Shown here in pieces: positions 35,968 to 44,138 of a stretch of 64,000 nt of DNA; the stretch's first letter is position 1, and each line of letters begins with the position of its first letter. The translations under genes were made by a program, and so were the position numbers. The notes under the pieces are model-generated. The model saw nothing but the letters and a program-made list of their open reading frames with translations, searched no databases and was not told the DNA's origin. This DNA comes from Microbacterium saperdae (GTDB lineage Bacteria; Actinomycetota; Actinomycetes; Actinomycetales; Microbacteriaceae), in contig NZ_VFOX01000001.1 of the NCBI RefSeq assembly GCF_006716345.1, positions 2,356,001 through 2,420,000 of the forward strand. Reading direction: 5' to 3'.

Positions 35968-36393
35968 ATGCCTCGTCGACGCAGTGCTCCCTCCGCCGCC
36001 CCGCGGCGTGGCGCGCGCCATGGCCGTCATGGCCGCCTCGGACGCAGCGAGGTCGTACGCCCGCCCTTGGCTCCGTTGGATGGACGGATCGACCGTTTCG
36101 ATCTGACGGTCGGCACCGCCGTCGAGTTCCTCCGAGGCACGTGGCCCGAGCTGCAGGACGTCCGGTTCGAGATCGGCGCCATGCCGGGCTTCGACGCCAC
36201 CGAAGAGGTACCTCGCTGGTATCTCGACCGCGAGCAACGTCGCATCGTGCTCTTCCGGCTGCCCATCGAACGGCTACTTCCTCCCGGTCACGATGACACC
36301 GCTCATCGCCGTATGGCCATCGAGAGCGCGGTGTTCCGCGCCGCGGCGGAGTACGTCGGCCGCGAGCCCTGGGATCTCGGGCACGATCACTGA
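35968..36393 (+). CDS. Zincin_1 metallopeptidase-family protein with lost metal motif
   Basis: A 141-residue protein with a basic N-terminus (MPRRRSAPSAAPRRGARHGR) and the small zincin-like fold of the actinobacterial 'metallopeptidase family' (homologous in position and style to Rv3259). Relatives carry a HExxx-type motif in the last helix; here the equivalent helix reads MAIESAVFRAAAEYVG, where the metal-ligand His has become Ile. It is therefore unlikely to be an active protease. The ATG has TAGACT six bases upstream. Confidence 0.75.
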   Translation: MPRRRSAPSAAPRRGARHGRHGRLGRSEVVRPPLAPLDGRIDRFDLTVGTAVEFLRGTWPELQDVRFEIGAMPGFDATEEVPRWYLDREQRRIVLFRLPIERLLPPGHDDTAHRRMAIESAVFRAAAEYVGREPWDLGHDH

Positions 36394-36435
36394 CCTCCCC
36401 GACCTGTGGCGCGCTGCGGGTCAGGGAGGGATCGA

Positions 36436-37818
36436 TCAGGGATAGACGGTGATGCTCTGCGCGGCACCGTCACTCGGCTGCACGGGCCACCCCGCGAGCT
36501 TGCCGTCAGCAGTCATCGTGACCGCGGCATGCACCGTGCCCGTCGTGCGCAGCAGATAGCTCGTCCGCGCGGACACGGCGGTCTCGACCGACCCGTCTGC
36601 CGGCACCGTGACGTCCGTCGCCGGTCCCCCGTTCGTGGGCTCCAGAGTGATCGTGATGTCGGCATCCGTGTCATTGAGAAGATGCAGGCGGGGGGCCGGT
36701 CCAGCCGGGACGGCCAGGAGGACGTCGGCGCCGATCTCGGGTGCGGGAGTCATCCAGGAGAAGTCCGATCCGCGCACGAGCCCGTCCTGCTGGCGGACGG
36801 CCGACACGATCGGCGCATCCGCATCGATCTGCACGCTGTACGAACCGGGTTCCAGGCCGCTGAGCGACACCTGTGCCGGTTCGCCCGCCGTGAGCGGCAC
36901 CGTGAATTCGTTCGCCACCGTGTCCGAGCCCGAAGCGCGTACGGTCACGTGCGCCTGCGCAGCGTCCTGGGGCGAGAGCATCCGGATCACGGTCATCTCG
37001 GCATCGTCCCCCTCCGCGGCGAACGACTGCACACCGGCGAAGACCGGATGCAGCTGCGGTCCCGGCACCGCATCCTGGAGATCGACGCCCGCCGGATCCA
37101 GGGTTCGCACGAGCGCGGACTGGAGCACGGCGCGAATCGGCGCCCCCTCGGCGGTGACCTGCACGACGGGGAGCTCGTTCCCCGCCGCGATCGAGGTCAC
37201 AGGGAGCGCCACCTGGGTCCGCGCCGGGACGATCACCGTGCGACTGCTGCGACTGGTGCCGTACACGGACAGCGTCACCGTCGACGGCACCTCTGCCGCG
37301 TTCGTGAGCACGATCACGTCGGACGCGCCCGTGTCCACGCTTCCGCCGACAAGCCAGGACTCCAACCGAGGGGTCCCGCACGGCAGCGCGGCGAATCCGC
37401 TCATGTCTTCCGCGGAGACCGCGGCGGACTCGGCCGCGGCGATCAGCGGCGCTGTCCGATCCTCTACGGTGCCGGTCATCGTGCGTACGTCGCCGGCACC
37501 GATGAGATCGGGCGCCTGGAGCGTCGCGATCGTCGGTGCACCGGCCGTGCCGTCGACCGTCACGCTCGGCGACGCCGCGGACACCATGCTCAGCGGGTCC
37601 GCGGGGTTTCGTCCGAGGGCCCGGAGGTCGCCGTTGCACACCAGGAGGCTGTCACCGGGCAAGGGCGTCACCTGCACCTGCGCAGGATCGTGCGTCACCT
37701 CCGGCCAGGGGGCGTGGATCGCGGTCACGACCCCGATCACGCAGGCCACGGCGACCGCAGCCCCGGTGACGAGGCGGGCTCCGGTCGCTGCGACGCGAAC
37801 CGCACGCGTGGTGCTCAT
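36436..37818 (-). CDS. DUF5719 family secreted/membrane protein
   Basis: A 460-residue protein with one N-terminal signal/anchor helix (LVTGAAVAVACVIGVVTAI) and a large outside beta-sandwich-rich domain of DUF5719 type, full of short Val/Thr strands, ending SDGAAQSITVYP. Two cysteines (VCNGDL, LPCGTP) may pair. It overlaps the giant glycosyltransferase gene by four bases, which suggests a partner role in glycan assembly at the outer face. No catalytic motif is visible. Confidence 0.78.
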   Translation of the reverse strand: MSTTRAVRVAATGARLVTGAAVAVACVIGVVTAIHAPWPEVTHDPAQVQVTPLPGDSLLVCNGDLRALGRNPADPLSMVSAASPSVTVDGTAGAPTIATLQAPDLIGAGDVRTMTGTVEDRTAPLIAAAESAAVSAEDMSGFAALPCGTPRLESWLVGGSVDTGASDVIVLTNAAEVPSTVTLSVYGTSRSSRTVIVPARTQVALPVTSIAAGNELPVVQVTAEGAPIRAVLQSALVRTLDPAGVDLQDAVPGPQLHPVFAGVQSFAAEGDDAEMTVIRMLSPQDAAQAHVTVRASGSDTVANEFTVPLTAGEPAQVSLSGLEPGSYSVQIDADAPIVSAVRQQDGLVRGSDFSWMTPAPEIGADVLLAVPAGPAPRLHLLNDTDADITITLEPTNGGPATDVTVPADGSVETAVSARTSYLLRTTGTVHAAVTMTADGKLAGWPVQPSDGAAQSITVYP

Positions 37819-40800
37819 CGATCCTCCTCCGCGTCGCGCTCATGATCCGTATCGACGGGGTCCGCCGAGGTCGCCTCCGGCACTGATTCCTCGGACGACA
37901 TGGCCTCGTCCGACGGCGCGTTCTCCTCCGGCGGTGCGACCTCGTCGGAGTGCACGACGCCCTCTGCAGGTGCGATCTCCTCCGGCGCCGCCGTCTCCTC
38001 CGGCCGAGGGAGGGCCGTCTCCTCGTCGACGTCGATGTCCTCCGCGTGGCGAGGCAGGATCAGGGGTTCCTCGGGCGCACGACCGACGATGCGCGACTGC
38101 GCACGGGCGGCGCGGCGCGACGCTCTGGTCGGGACCGACAGCAGAAGTGCGGCGAGGATCGCCAGCAGCTGCACGGTGATCACGAGCCTCGCGGTCCCCT
38201 CCTGGGAACCGTTGAGAGCGGTGCGGTCGGCGACATCGGCCTCGACGCGCCAGAGCACACCTCGTTCCGTGGTCCCCGCGTGGACGAATCCTGCCCTCTG
38301 GTCGATCGATGCGATGGCGGAGGTGCGCAGGGCACGAGCCTTGTCGCCCTCTCCGCCGGTCACCTGGGCGAGGAGAACGTACGAGATACCCTGCGCCGCC
38401 AGGTCTCCGGGCGCGTCGAAATCACGCGCGGAGAGCAGATCGACCGAGAGCACGGAGATGTCCGTGCCCTGCGGTTGGGTCGCCGTGGACATCATGGTCG
38501 TCTGCGCCCCGAGCGTCTCGCTCGCGCCCCACACCACATCGACCGCCAGGCCTCCGTCGTTCTGAGGGGTGAGCACCAGTGTGCCGAGAGGACCATCCGA
38601 GGCCGCCTGCGCGGCGACATACGCCGGCAACGTCGACTCGGGGCCGTTGGTGAGCGCTGAGCGGTCGGCGTGGAACGCGACGAGAGCGGGAACCGCACAG
38701 ACGACGAGAGCGAGAGCGGCCACCGTCGTCGCGGCGACGCGCAGTCGAGGAAGAGTGATCGCGGTGTCGAGCGTGACGAGAGCCGCGCCCACGACGCCGA
38801 TCCACGCGAGACTCAGGCCCGCGCCGGGCCAGATGGCCATCGGTTCGCCCTGCGTGAAGCTCACCGTGATTCCGACAGCCAGGAAGGCGGTGGCGAGACC
38901 GGATGCGGCGACGACGAGCAGCGTGATCCCGGCGCGCCAGCGCGGGGCGATCGCGGAGGCGAGCGCGAGCACCGCGAGCGGCGCGCAGAACAACGCCGCC
39001 CAGGAACCGAGCGGGAGCATCGAGAACTGCATCCACCCGGCGAGATCGACGGTGGGGAAGCCGGTCGCGATCGCCAACCGGCCGTCGGCATCCGCCGTGG
39101 CCGTGTTGCCGACGACCAGCCCTGGGTCCGCCAGCAGCGCGAGAGGGGTCCCGTGTGCGAACTGCCAGAACGCCAGCGGAGCGAAGAGCAGCAGCGTCGG
39201 CACGGGCACCCACAGCAGTCGACCCGCCCCGCGGAACTGCGCCGTCCCCAGGGTGATGCCGAGCGCGATCACGCACAGGAGTGCGAGCGCGGGTGCCAGC
39301 GACGGCGCGCAGGCGACGACCGCGGCGAGCAGCAGCGACGCGGCGCCGGCCGCGCCCCACGAACGGTGAGCGACGACCGCCGCGTGGAACAGCCACGGCA
39401 GCAGCAGATGCACGAGCACGGCAGAGGGGCGGCCCTCCACGAGAGCAGTGAGGAAGGTCGGAGCCAGCGCCCACGCGACACCCGCGAAGATCCGCAGACC
39501 GGCGCGGTCCGTGACGCGTGTGGCGGCGAACCACCCGCCGAGCACGGCGAGCGGGAGAGCCAGTATCCACAGGAGCACCAGCGAGAAGGAAGGACCAGCA
39601 GGCCAGAGCGACCCCAACAGGGCGACCACCGCGGCGAACGGGTCGGCGGGGCCGATCACACCGAGACCGATCCCCCGCACTCCCCACGCGGCGTCGGCCC
39701 AGAGCGCGGCGACGGTGTCTCTGAGCGGCAGGATTCCGCCCCCGCCGAGCGCCGGCCAGGCGAGAAGCGTCGTGAAGGCGGCGATGCTGACGACGAGCGC
39801 GGCGAGGACCGCCCAGGCTCCACCCCCGGAGAAGAACCGGAGCTCGCTGACGGCGCCGCCCTCACTCCCATGTCCGTCGTCCAGACGTCGGCGCAGCTCG
39901 GAACCGGTCACACGAAGCGGTGTGATGCTCGCCCAGGTCGACGTCCGGAACGAACGGATCCGTGCCCGGGAGCGGGCGACCGCGGGGACGCGGGCCATGG
40001 CCGTGAGCGCAGCACCCCACTCAGGGAGAACGGACTCCGGACGTTTGCCGATCAGGTGGGTGATCGATCGCCACAGTGCCAGCGGAAGCAGGGTGAGCCA
40101 GTGCAGCGCGACGGCGGCAGCCGGCGCGTACGACAGCCGCCGATGAAGCTGGGCGAGGCGGGTGACGTAACTGCGGCGCGCGCGGCCGGTGGGGAGCGCA
40201 GCAGGTCCATCCGGCGACGCGGACACGCGCGCGCTGGGGGCGAGGACGACGCGCCCACCGCCCAGGCGCGCGCGCACTCCGAGGTCGAGTCCTTCGTCCG
40301 CTCCGGCCAGCGCCGGGTCGGGGCGCAGCGCATCGCGCACCTCGGCGCGGATCAGTATGCCTCGGATGTCGGATCCGAGGGCATCGTCCGCGCCGTCGTG
40401 CTGCCCCTGGTCGAGCTCGCCTGCGGCGAGTTCGACGCTTCGTCCCAGCGCGGTCATGCTCACGCCCAGCGACACGATCTCTCGATCGTTGTCGGTGGCG
40501 ACGAGCTTCGGCGCGATGATCGCGGCGGACGGGGAGCGCTCGAGCATGCCGGTCAAGCGCTCCAGTGCCCGGGTGTGCGGAGCCGTGTCCTGCGCCAGCA
40601 ACCAGATCGCCGACCCCTCGGCGACGCGCGGGCGCGCGAGCTCGATCGCTTCTGCGAAGGATGTCGTGCTGCGGGCCTCGATGATCCCTTCGACGGTGCG
40701 TGCGACCGCATCGCTCTCGCGCACCGAGGCGGCATCGCCGCAGATCACGAGCGTCACCGCAGCGACGGGGGTGGACTGGGAGCGCAGTGCCTCCAGTGTG

Positions 40801-40868
40801 CGGAGGAGCTGCGCGCGGGAGGAGGATCCGGCGCGCGCGACGAGGATGGCGTGAACTCGGGCTGGCAT
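37815..40868 (-). CDS. Large GT2-fold membrane glycosyltransferase
   Basis: A 1017-residue protein. The first ~230 residues are a GT-A domain (VHAILVARAGSSSRAQLLRTLEAL; GADEGLDLGVRARLGGGRV near 200), followed by a hydrophobic region of about 12 helices (~350-730), an outside segment (~740-890), a final helix, and an ~110-residue strongly acidic Pro/Glu/Ala tail. This architecture is conserved near whiB2 and manA in Actinobacteria. Substrate unknown; mannose is a guess from the neighbouring manA. ATG 40868 has TAGGCT nine bases upstream. Confidence 0.82.
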   Translation of the reverse strand: MPARVHAILVARAGSSSRAQLLRTLEALRSQSTPVAAVTLVICGDAASVRESDAVARTVEGIIEARSTTSFAEAIELARPRVAEGSAIWLLAQDTAPHTRALERLTGMLERSPSAAIIAPKLVATDNDREIVSLGVSMTALGRSVELAAGELDQGQHDGADDALGSDIRGILIRAEVRDALRPDPALAGADEGLDLGVRARLGGGRVVLAPSARVSASPDGPAALPTGRARRSYVTRLAQLHRRLSYAPAAAVALHWLTLLPLALWRSITHLIGKRPESVLPEWGAALTAMARVPAVARSRARIRSFRTSTWASITPLRVTGSELRRRLDDGHGSEGGAVSELRFFSGGGAWAVLAALVVSIAAFTTLLAWPALGGGGILPLRDTVAALWADAAWGVRGIGLGVIGPADPFAAVVALLGSLWPAGPSFSLVLLWILALPLAVLGGWFAATRVTDRAGLRIFAGVAWALAPTFLTALVEGRPSAVLVHLLLPWLFHAAVVAHRSWGAAGAASLLLAAVVACAPSLAPALALLCVIALGITLGTAQFRGAGRLLWVPVPTLLLFAPLAFWQFAHGTPLALLADPGLVVGNTATADADGRLAIATGFPTVDLAGWMQFSMLPLGSWAALFCAPLAVLALASAIAPRWRAGITLLVVAASGLATAFLAVGITVSFTQGEPMAIWPGAGLSLAWIGVVGAALVTLDTAITLPRLRVAATTVAALALVVCAVPALVAFHADRSALTNGPESTLPAYVAAQAASDGPLGTLVLTPQNDGGLAVDVVWGASETLGAQTTMMSTATQPQGTDISVLSVDLLSARDFDAPGDLAAQGISYVLLAQVTGGEGDKARALRTSAIASIDQRAGFVHAGTTERGVLWRVEADVADRTALNGSQEGTARLVITVQLLAILAALLLSVPTRASRRAARAQSRIVGRAPEEPLILPRHAEDIDVDEETALPRPEETAAPEEIAPAEGVVHSDEVAPPEENAPSDEAMSSEESVPEATSADPVDTDHERDAEEDR

Positions 40869-40877
40869 GACCTGGTC

Positions 40878-40883
40878 AGCCTA
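40878..40883 (-). promoter_or_regulatory. -10 box of the large glycosyltransferase gene
   Basis: TAGGCT, ending nine bases before the ATG at 40868. Confidence 0.5.
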
Positions 40884-40995
40884 TGCGCGGGTCACCGAGG
40901 CCGGGGGCACCGACTGCGGCGCGCCCGCGAAGCAATGCACCGAGACAGGGCGGAACGTCCAGCTCCTCGCGCACGAGGCCGAGGGTTGGTTCAGC

Positions 40996-41013
40996 CCGCA
41001 CGGAAGAGTGCGG
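40996..41013 (-). terminator. Weak hairpin after whiB2
   Basis: CCGCAC/GTGCGG with a six-base loop, five bases past the whiB2 stop. Confidence 0.35.
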
Positions 41014-41018
41014 TGCGC

Positions 41019-41336
41019 TCAGCTCGCGCGGCGCTTGAGCTTCCGGCGCTCGCGCTCGGAGAGTCCGCCCCAGATGCCGAAGCGCTCATCGTTGTTCAAC
41101 GCATACTCGAGGCACTCGCCTCGGACGTCGCACGAGGTGCAGATCCGCTTCGCGTCACGCGTGGATCCGCCCTTCTCGGGGAAGAACGCCTCAGGGTCCG
41201 TCTGCGAGCAGAGCGCTTCGCTCTGCCAACCGAGAGCGGTGTCGTCTTCGGAATCCGGCTTGCGGACCCCGGGCACTCCGAGGTTGATCGGATCGACGAA
41301 CCAGTTCTCCGGTACGTCGGAACGGTATCCCGTCAT
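41019..41336 (-). CDS. whiB2: WhiB-family regulator, WhiB2/WhmD type
   Basis: A 105-residue iron-sulfur regulator with cluster ligands Cys43, Cys66, Cys69 and Cys75, the GIWGG turn, and the tail ERERRKLKRRAS. In mycobacteria WhiB2 (WhmD) is needed for septation and division. ATG 41336 has GGGAG six bases upstream and gives MTGYRSDVPENWFVDP; the longer frame to 41414 is not supported. Position next to manA and the large glycosyltransferase is as in mycobacteria. A 187-base gap with AT-rich patches upstream probably holds its promoter. Confidence 0.93.
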   Translation of the reverse strand: MTGYRSDVPENWFVDPINLGVPGVRKPDSEDDTALGWQSEALCSQTDPEAFFPEKGGSTRDAKRICTSCDVRGECLEYALNNDERFGIWGGLSERERRKLKRRAS

Positions 41337-41466
41337 CTCGATCTCCCAACCCTGTCTCCGCCCCCCGGCGGGCCGTGCATACCTAATTACACCCGTGTCA
41401 TTCGCTGCGGTCAAGTCGCGGATAGTAAACCCTCAATCATCTCTTGAAGGTTCTTGACGATGCGTC

Positions 41467-41502
41467 GGCGTGTCGCGGCGATTCGTCTCGGGACGACACG
41501 CC
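41467..41502 (-). terminator. Terminator hairpin after manA
   Basis: GGCGTGTCG (41467-41475) pairs perfectly with CGACACGCC (41494-41502); 22 bases past the manA stop. Confidence 0.6.
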
Positions 41503-41523
41503 CGGGGCGGTCGACAGCGGGAT

Positions 41524-42654
41524 TCAGCGGCCGGGCGCGGCGATGAACGCCTCGCCCACGCCGCGCAGGCGCAACTCGGGTTCATCCGCAGACACGAACG
41601 CGGCGGTTCCCACGGGAACGGTGCGCACGGTGCCGGACTCCGTCTCGACCGCGACGTCGCCGGCTGTCGCGAGCACCATGGTGGGCCCGGCCACCGCTCG
41701 CACGACGGACTCGCCCGTCAACGTGACGCGGTCCAGCGCGAAGTCCGCGACCGGCACCGGGTATGAGGTGATGGCGCCATCCGCCGCAGGCCGCAGCACG
41801 GGCACCTCGGACGGCACAGTGTCCACGATCGACAGCAGCTCGGCGACGTCGATGCGCTTGGGCGTGAGACCTCCACGCAGCACGTTGTCGCTCGCCGCCA
41901 TGATCTCGACCCCCAGGCCCTCGAGGTACGCATGCAGGAGCCCTGCGCGGAGGAAGAGTCCTTCGCCGCGACGCAGGACGACGTGGTTCATCAGCAGAGC
42001 GACCACGACCCCGGGATCCCCCGGGTACGTGTCGGCCACGCCGGCGATCGCCTGGATCGTGGTGTTCCACTCCCCCGCATCGGCGCGCTCCGCTGCGGCG
42101 GTGACCGAGGCGATGATGTCGTCCACCTGCGGCTGCACCGTGCCCCCCAGCAGCCAGCTGAGCGTGTCACGGAGCACGTCTGCGCCGCCCGTCAGGTGAG
42201 CGCGGAGTGCTGACACACCTGCGCCGTCCCCGAGCGCGTCGAGCAGGGACAGCGTGTCCGAGACCGGACGCAATCCGCTCAGGGACTGGAACGTCTCGCT
42301 CAATGCGACGATCAGCTCCGGCTTGTGATTGTCGTCACGGTAGTTGCGCGTCGGGTCGTCGAGCCCCTTCCCGCTCTCTGCGGCCCACCCCTGCTGGGCC
42401 TGCGCGATGGTGGGGTGCACCTGGATCGACAACGGCTGAGCGGCGGCGAGCAGCTTCAGCAGGTACGGCAGTGTGCCGCCCGTGATCTCGTCCAGCGTCC
42501 CGTCGCCGTCGATGTCGGCCGGGTCCCCGGGGTGATCCCCGAACCAGACTTCCGCCTCCGGCGCCCCCGACGGCGAGCGCCCCTCCAGCTCGGCCAGGAG
42601 GGAGGCCGAGCCCCAGGCGTAGTCACGGGGGGCGTTGGTCAGACTCAGCAGCAT
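41524..42654 (-). CDS. manA: Mannose-6-phosphate isomerase, class I
   Basis: A 376-residue zinc enzyme converting fructose-6-phosphate and mannose-6-phosphate, feeding GDP-mannose and surface mannosides. Family motifs: NAPRDYAWGS near the start, LSIQVHPTIAQAQQGW (zinc ligands Gln and His), NHKPELIVAL, and the RAGLLHAYLEGLGVEIMAASDN segment (LLHAYLEG His). ATG 42654 agrees with TACGCT six bases upstream; the longer frame to 42768 is rejected. Divergent from the polymerase-like gene. Confidence 0.94.
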   Translation of the reverse strand: MLLSLTNAPRDYAWGSASLLAELEGRSPSGAPEAEVWFGDHPGDPADIDGDGTLDEITGGTLPYLLKLLAAAQPLSIQVHPTIAQAQQGWAAESGKGLDDPTRNYRDDNHKPELIVALSETFQSLSGLRPVSDTLSLLDALGDGAGVSALRAHLTGGADVLRDTLSWLLGGTVQPQVDDIIASVTAAAERADAGEWNTTIQAIAGVADTYPGDPGVVVALLMNHVVLRRGEGLFLRAGLLHAYLEGLGVEIMAASDNVLRGGLTPKRIDVAELLSIVDTVPSEVPVLRPAADGAITSYPVPVADFALDRVTLTGESVVRAVAGPTMVLATAGDVAVETESGTVRTVPVGTAAFVSADEPELRLRGVGEAFIAAPGR

Positions 42655-42660
42655 GCCCCC

Positions 42661-42666
42661 AGCGTA
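42661..42666 (-). promoter_or_regulatory. -10 box of manA (leaderless)
   Basis: TACGCT, ending six bases before the ATG at 42654. Confidence 0.6.
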
Positions 42667-42709
42667 GAGCCGCTCAGCGATGTTCAGCGACGCGCCGGGT
42701 ACGGCGCGG

Positions 42710-42715
42710 TAGCCT
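42710..42715 (+). promoter_or_regulatory. -10 box of the first polymerase-like gene (leaderless)
   Basis: TAGCCT, ending seven bases before the ATG at 42723. Confidence 0.55.
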
Positions 42716-42722
42716 GAACGCG

Positions 42723-44138
42723 ATGGCTCAGTACACCAAGCATCCGGTCGCGGCCCGGCCCACCGCACCCGAACGCGAATCGACGGGGCATCTGCTGCTG
42801 CGCGGTTATGCGATCCTCGTCTTGATCGTGACGTTCGCGCACTCGGCCGTCTACAACCTCCTCGGCCAGGACGGCGCCGGCGTCGTGCTGGTCGCCTTCA
42901 CGCTCGCCACGGTCGCCATCGGCGTCCCCATGGTCACCCGAAAGCGCCCGCAACCGTTCCGTTGGCGCCGCCTGCCATGGACCGCGCTGGGCTACGTGAC
43001 CCTCGCCCTGATCTCCGTCGCATGGTCGCAGTGGCGAGTACCGACCCTGATCACCTGGGTGCTTCTCGCAGCGGTGACGGTGAACGCCCTCTTCCTCGTC
43101 CACGTGCTCACCTGGAACGAGATCATCCGCGCGCTCTCCTCGGCATTCAAGTGGGTCCTCGGCCTGTCGCTCGCGCTCGAGCTGTGGGTGTCCCTGGTCC
43201 TGCACGCGCCTCTGCTGCCGAACTTCGCCAACTTGCCGGACGGCAAGATCGATCCGCAGTGGTACTGGGTGCGCGACAACCTGTTCGACGGCGGACGCAT
43301 CCAGGGGATCGTCGGCAACGCGAATCTGCTCGCCATCATCTCGCTGTTCGCCATCATCACGTTCGGGGTGCTGTTCGCCGCGCGCGCCCGATGGCGCACG
43401 ACGCTCGCCCTGTGGATGCTGCTCGCGGCGTACTTCCTCCTCCGCACCTCATCCGCCACAGCGCTCGTCTGCGCCGCCGCTGTGGTCGTGGTCCTCGTCG
43501 TCGCCCTCGCGATGCGGCGGGCTCGCACCCCCGGGGCGCGCACCAAGGTCTATACGATCGCGATCGGCACCACCCTGATCGGGGGCGCCGCGGTCTGGCT
43601 GCTCCGAGAGCCGCTCTTCGCCCTGCTGGGGCGCAGCGCCGACCTCACGGGCCGCTCCGAGAAGATCTGGACGAAGGTCCTCGCGCGCGCGGCCGAGCAT
43701 CCGCTCTTCGGCAACGGTTTCTCCAGCCCCTGGATCCCCTCCGACCCGGCATTCGACGGGTGGATCATCGACCACCACATCACTGTCTTCCACGCGCACA
43801 ACATGTGGCTCGACGTCCTCATGCAGCTCGGCGTGCTCGGGGTCGCTCTGATGGCCATCGCGTACCTGAGCCTGCTCTGGCGTTCGTGGTTCTTCGCGGT
43901 GGACCGTCCTCGCTGGGACCTGGACTCCCGCCGGGCCTACTCCCCGCTCACCCTTCTTCCCAGCCTGTTCACGGTCGTGCTGCTCGTGCAGGGACTGTCC
44001 GAGTCCACGCCGATCATGCTGTGGGGATGGATGCTGCTCGTGCTCCTGTCCTTCAAGCTGAAGTCCGTCCCTCTGGTCGGCGTCGGCGAGCGGGATCTCT
44101 TGTTCGAACGCGGCACCCGACCGCGGCGCGTCCCGTGA
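42723..44138 (+). CDS. O-antigen ligase/polymerase-like membrane protein (Wzy_C) 1
   Basis: A 471-residue protein with about 11 membrane helices and the Wzy_C pattern: a large loop with GRIQGIVGNANLLAIISLFA and, later, RSEKIWTKVLARAAEHPLFGNGFSS and the His-rich VFHAHNMWLDVLMQLG. Members polymerise or ligate lipid-linked sugar repeats at the outer face. The stop overlaps the next gene's GTG by four bases, so the two tandem family members are co-made. Whether it polymerises or transfers glycan cannot be told. Confidence 0.87.
   Translation: MAQYTKHPVAARPTAPERESTGHLLLRGYAILVLIVTFAHSAVYNLLGQDGAGVVLVAFTLATVAIGVPMVTRKRPQPFRWRRLPWTALGYVTLALISVAWSQWRVPTLITWVLLAAVTVNALFLVHVLTWNEIIRALSSAFKWVLGLSLALELWVSLVLHAPLLPNFANLPDGKIDPQWYWVRDNLFDGGRIQGIVGNANLLAIISLFAIITFGVLFAARARWRTTLALWMLLAAYFLLRTSSATALVCAAAVVVVLVVALAMRRARTPGARTKVYTIAIGTTLIGGAAVWLLREPLFALLGRSADLTGRSEKIWTKVLARAAEHPLFGNGFSSPWIPSDPAFDGWIIDHHITVFHAHNMWLDVLMQLGVLGVALMAIAYLSLLWRSWFFAVDRPRWDLDSRRAYSPLTLLPSLFTVVLLVQGLSESTPIMLWGWMLLVLLSFKLKSVPLVGVGERDLLFERGTRPRRVP

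Noticed and set aside
38670..41447. Plus-strand open frame of 925 codons
   Set aside because: Antisense of the large glycosyltransferase and whiB2; Arg/Glu/Gly-rich as expected of a GC-rich shadow frame.
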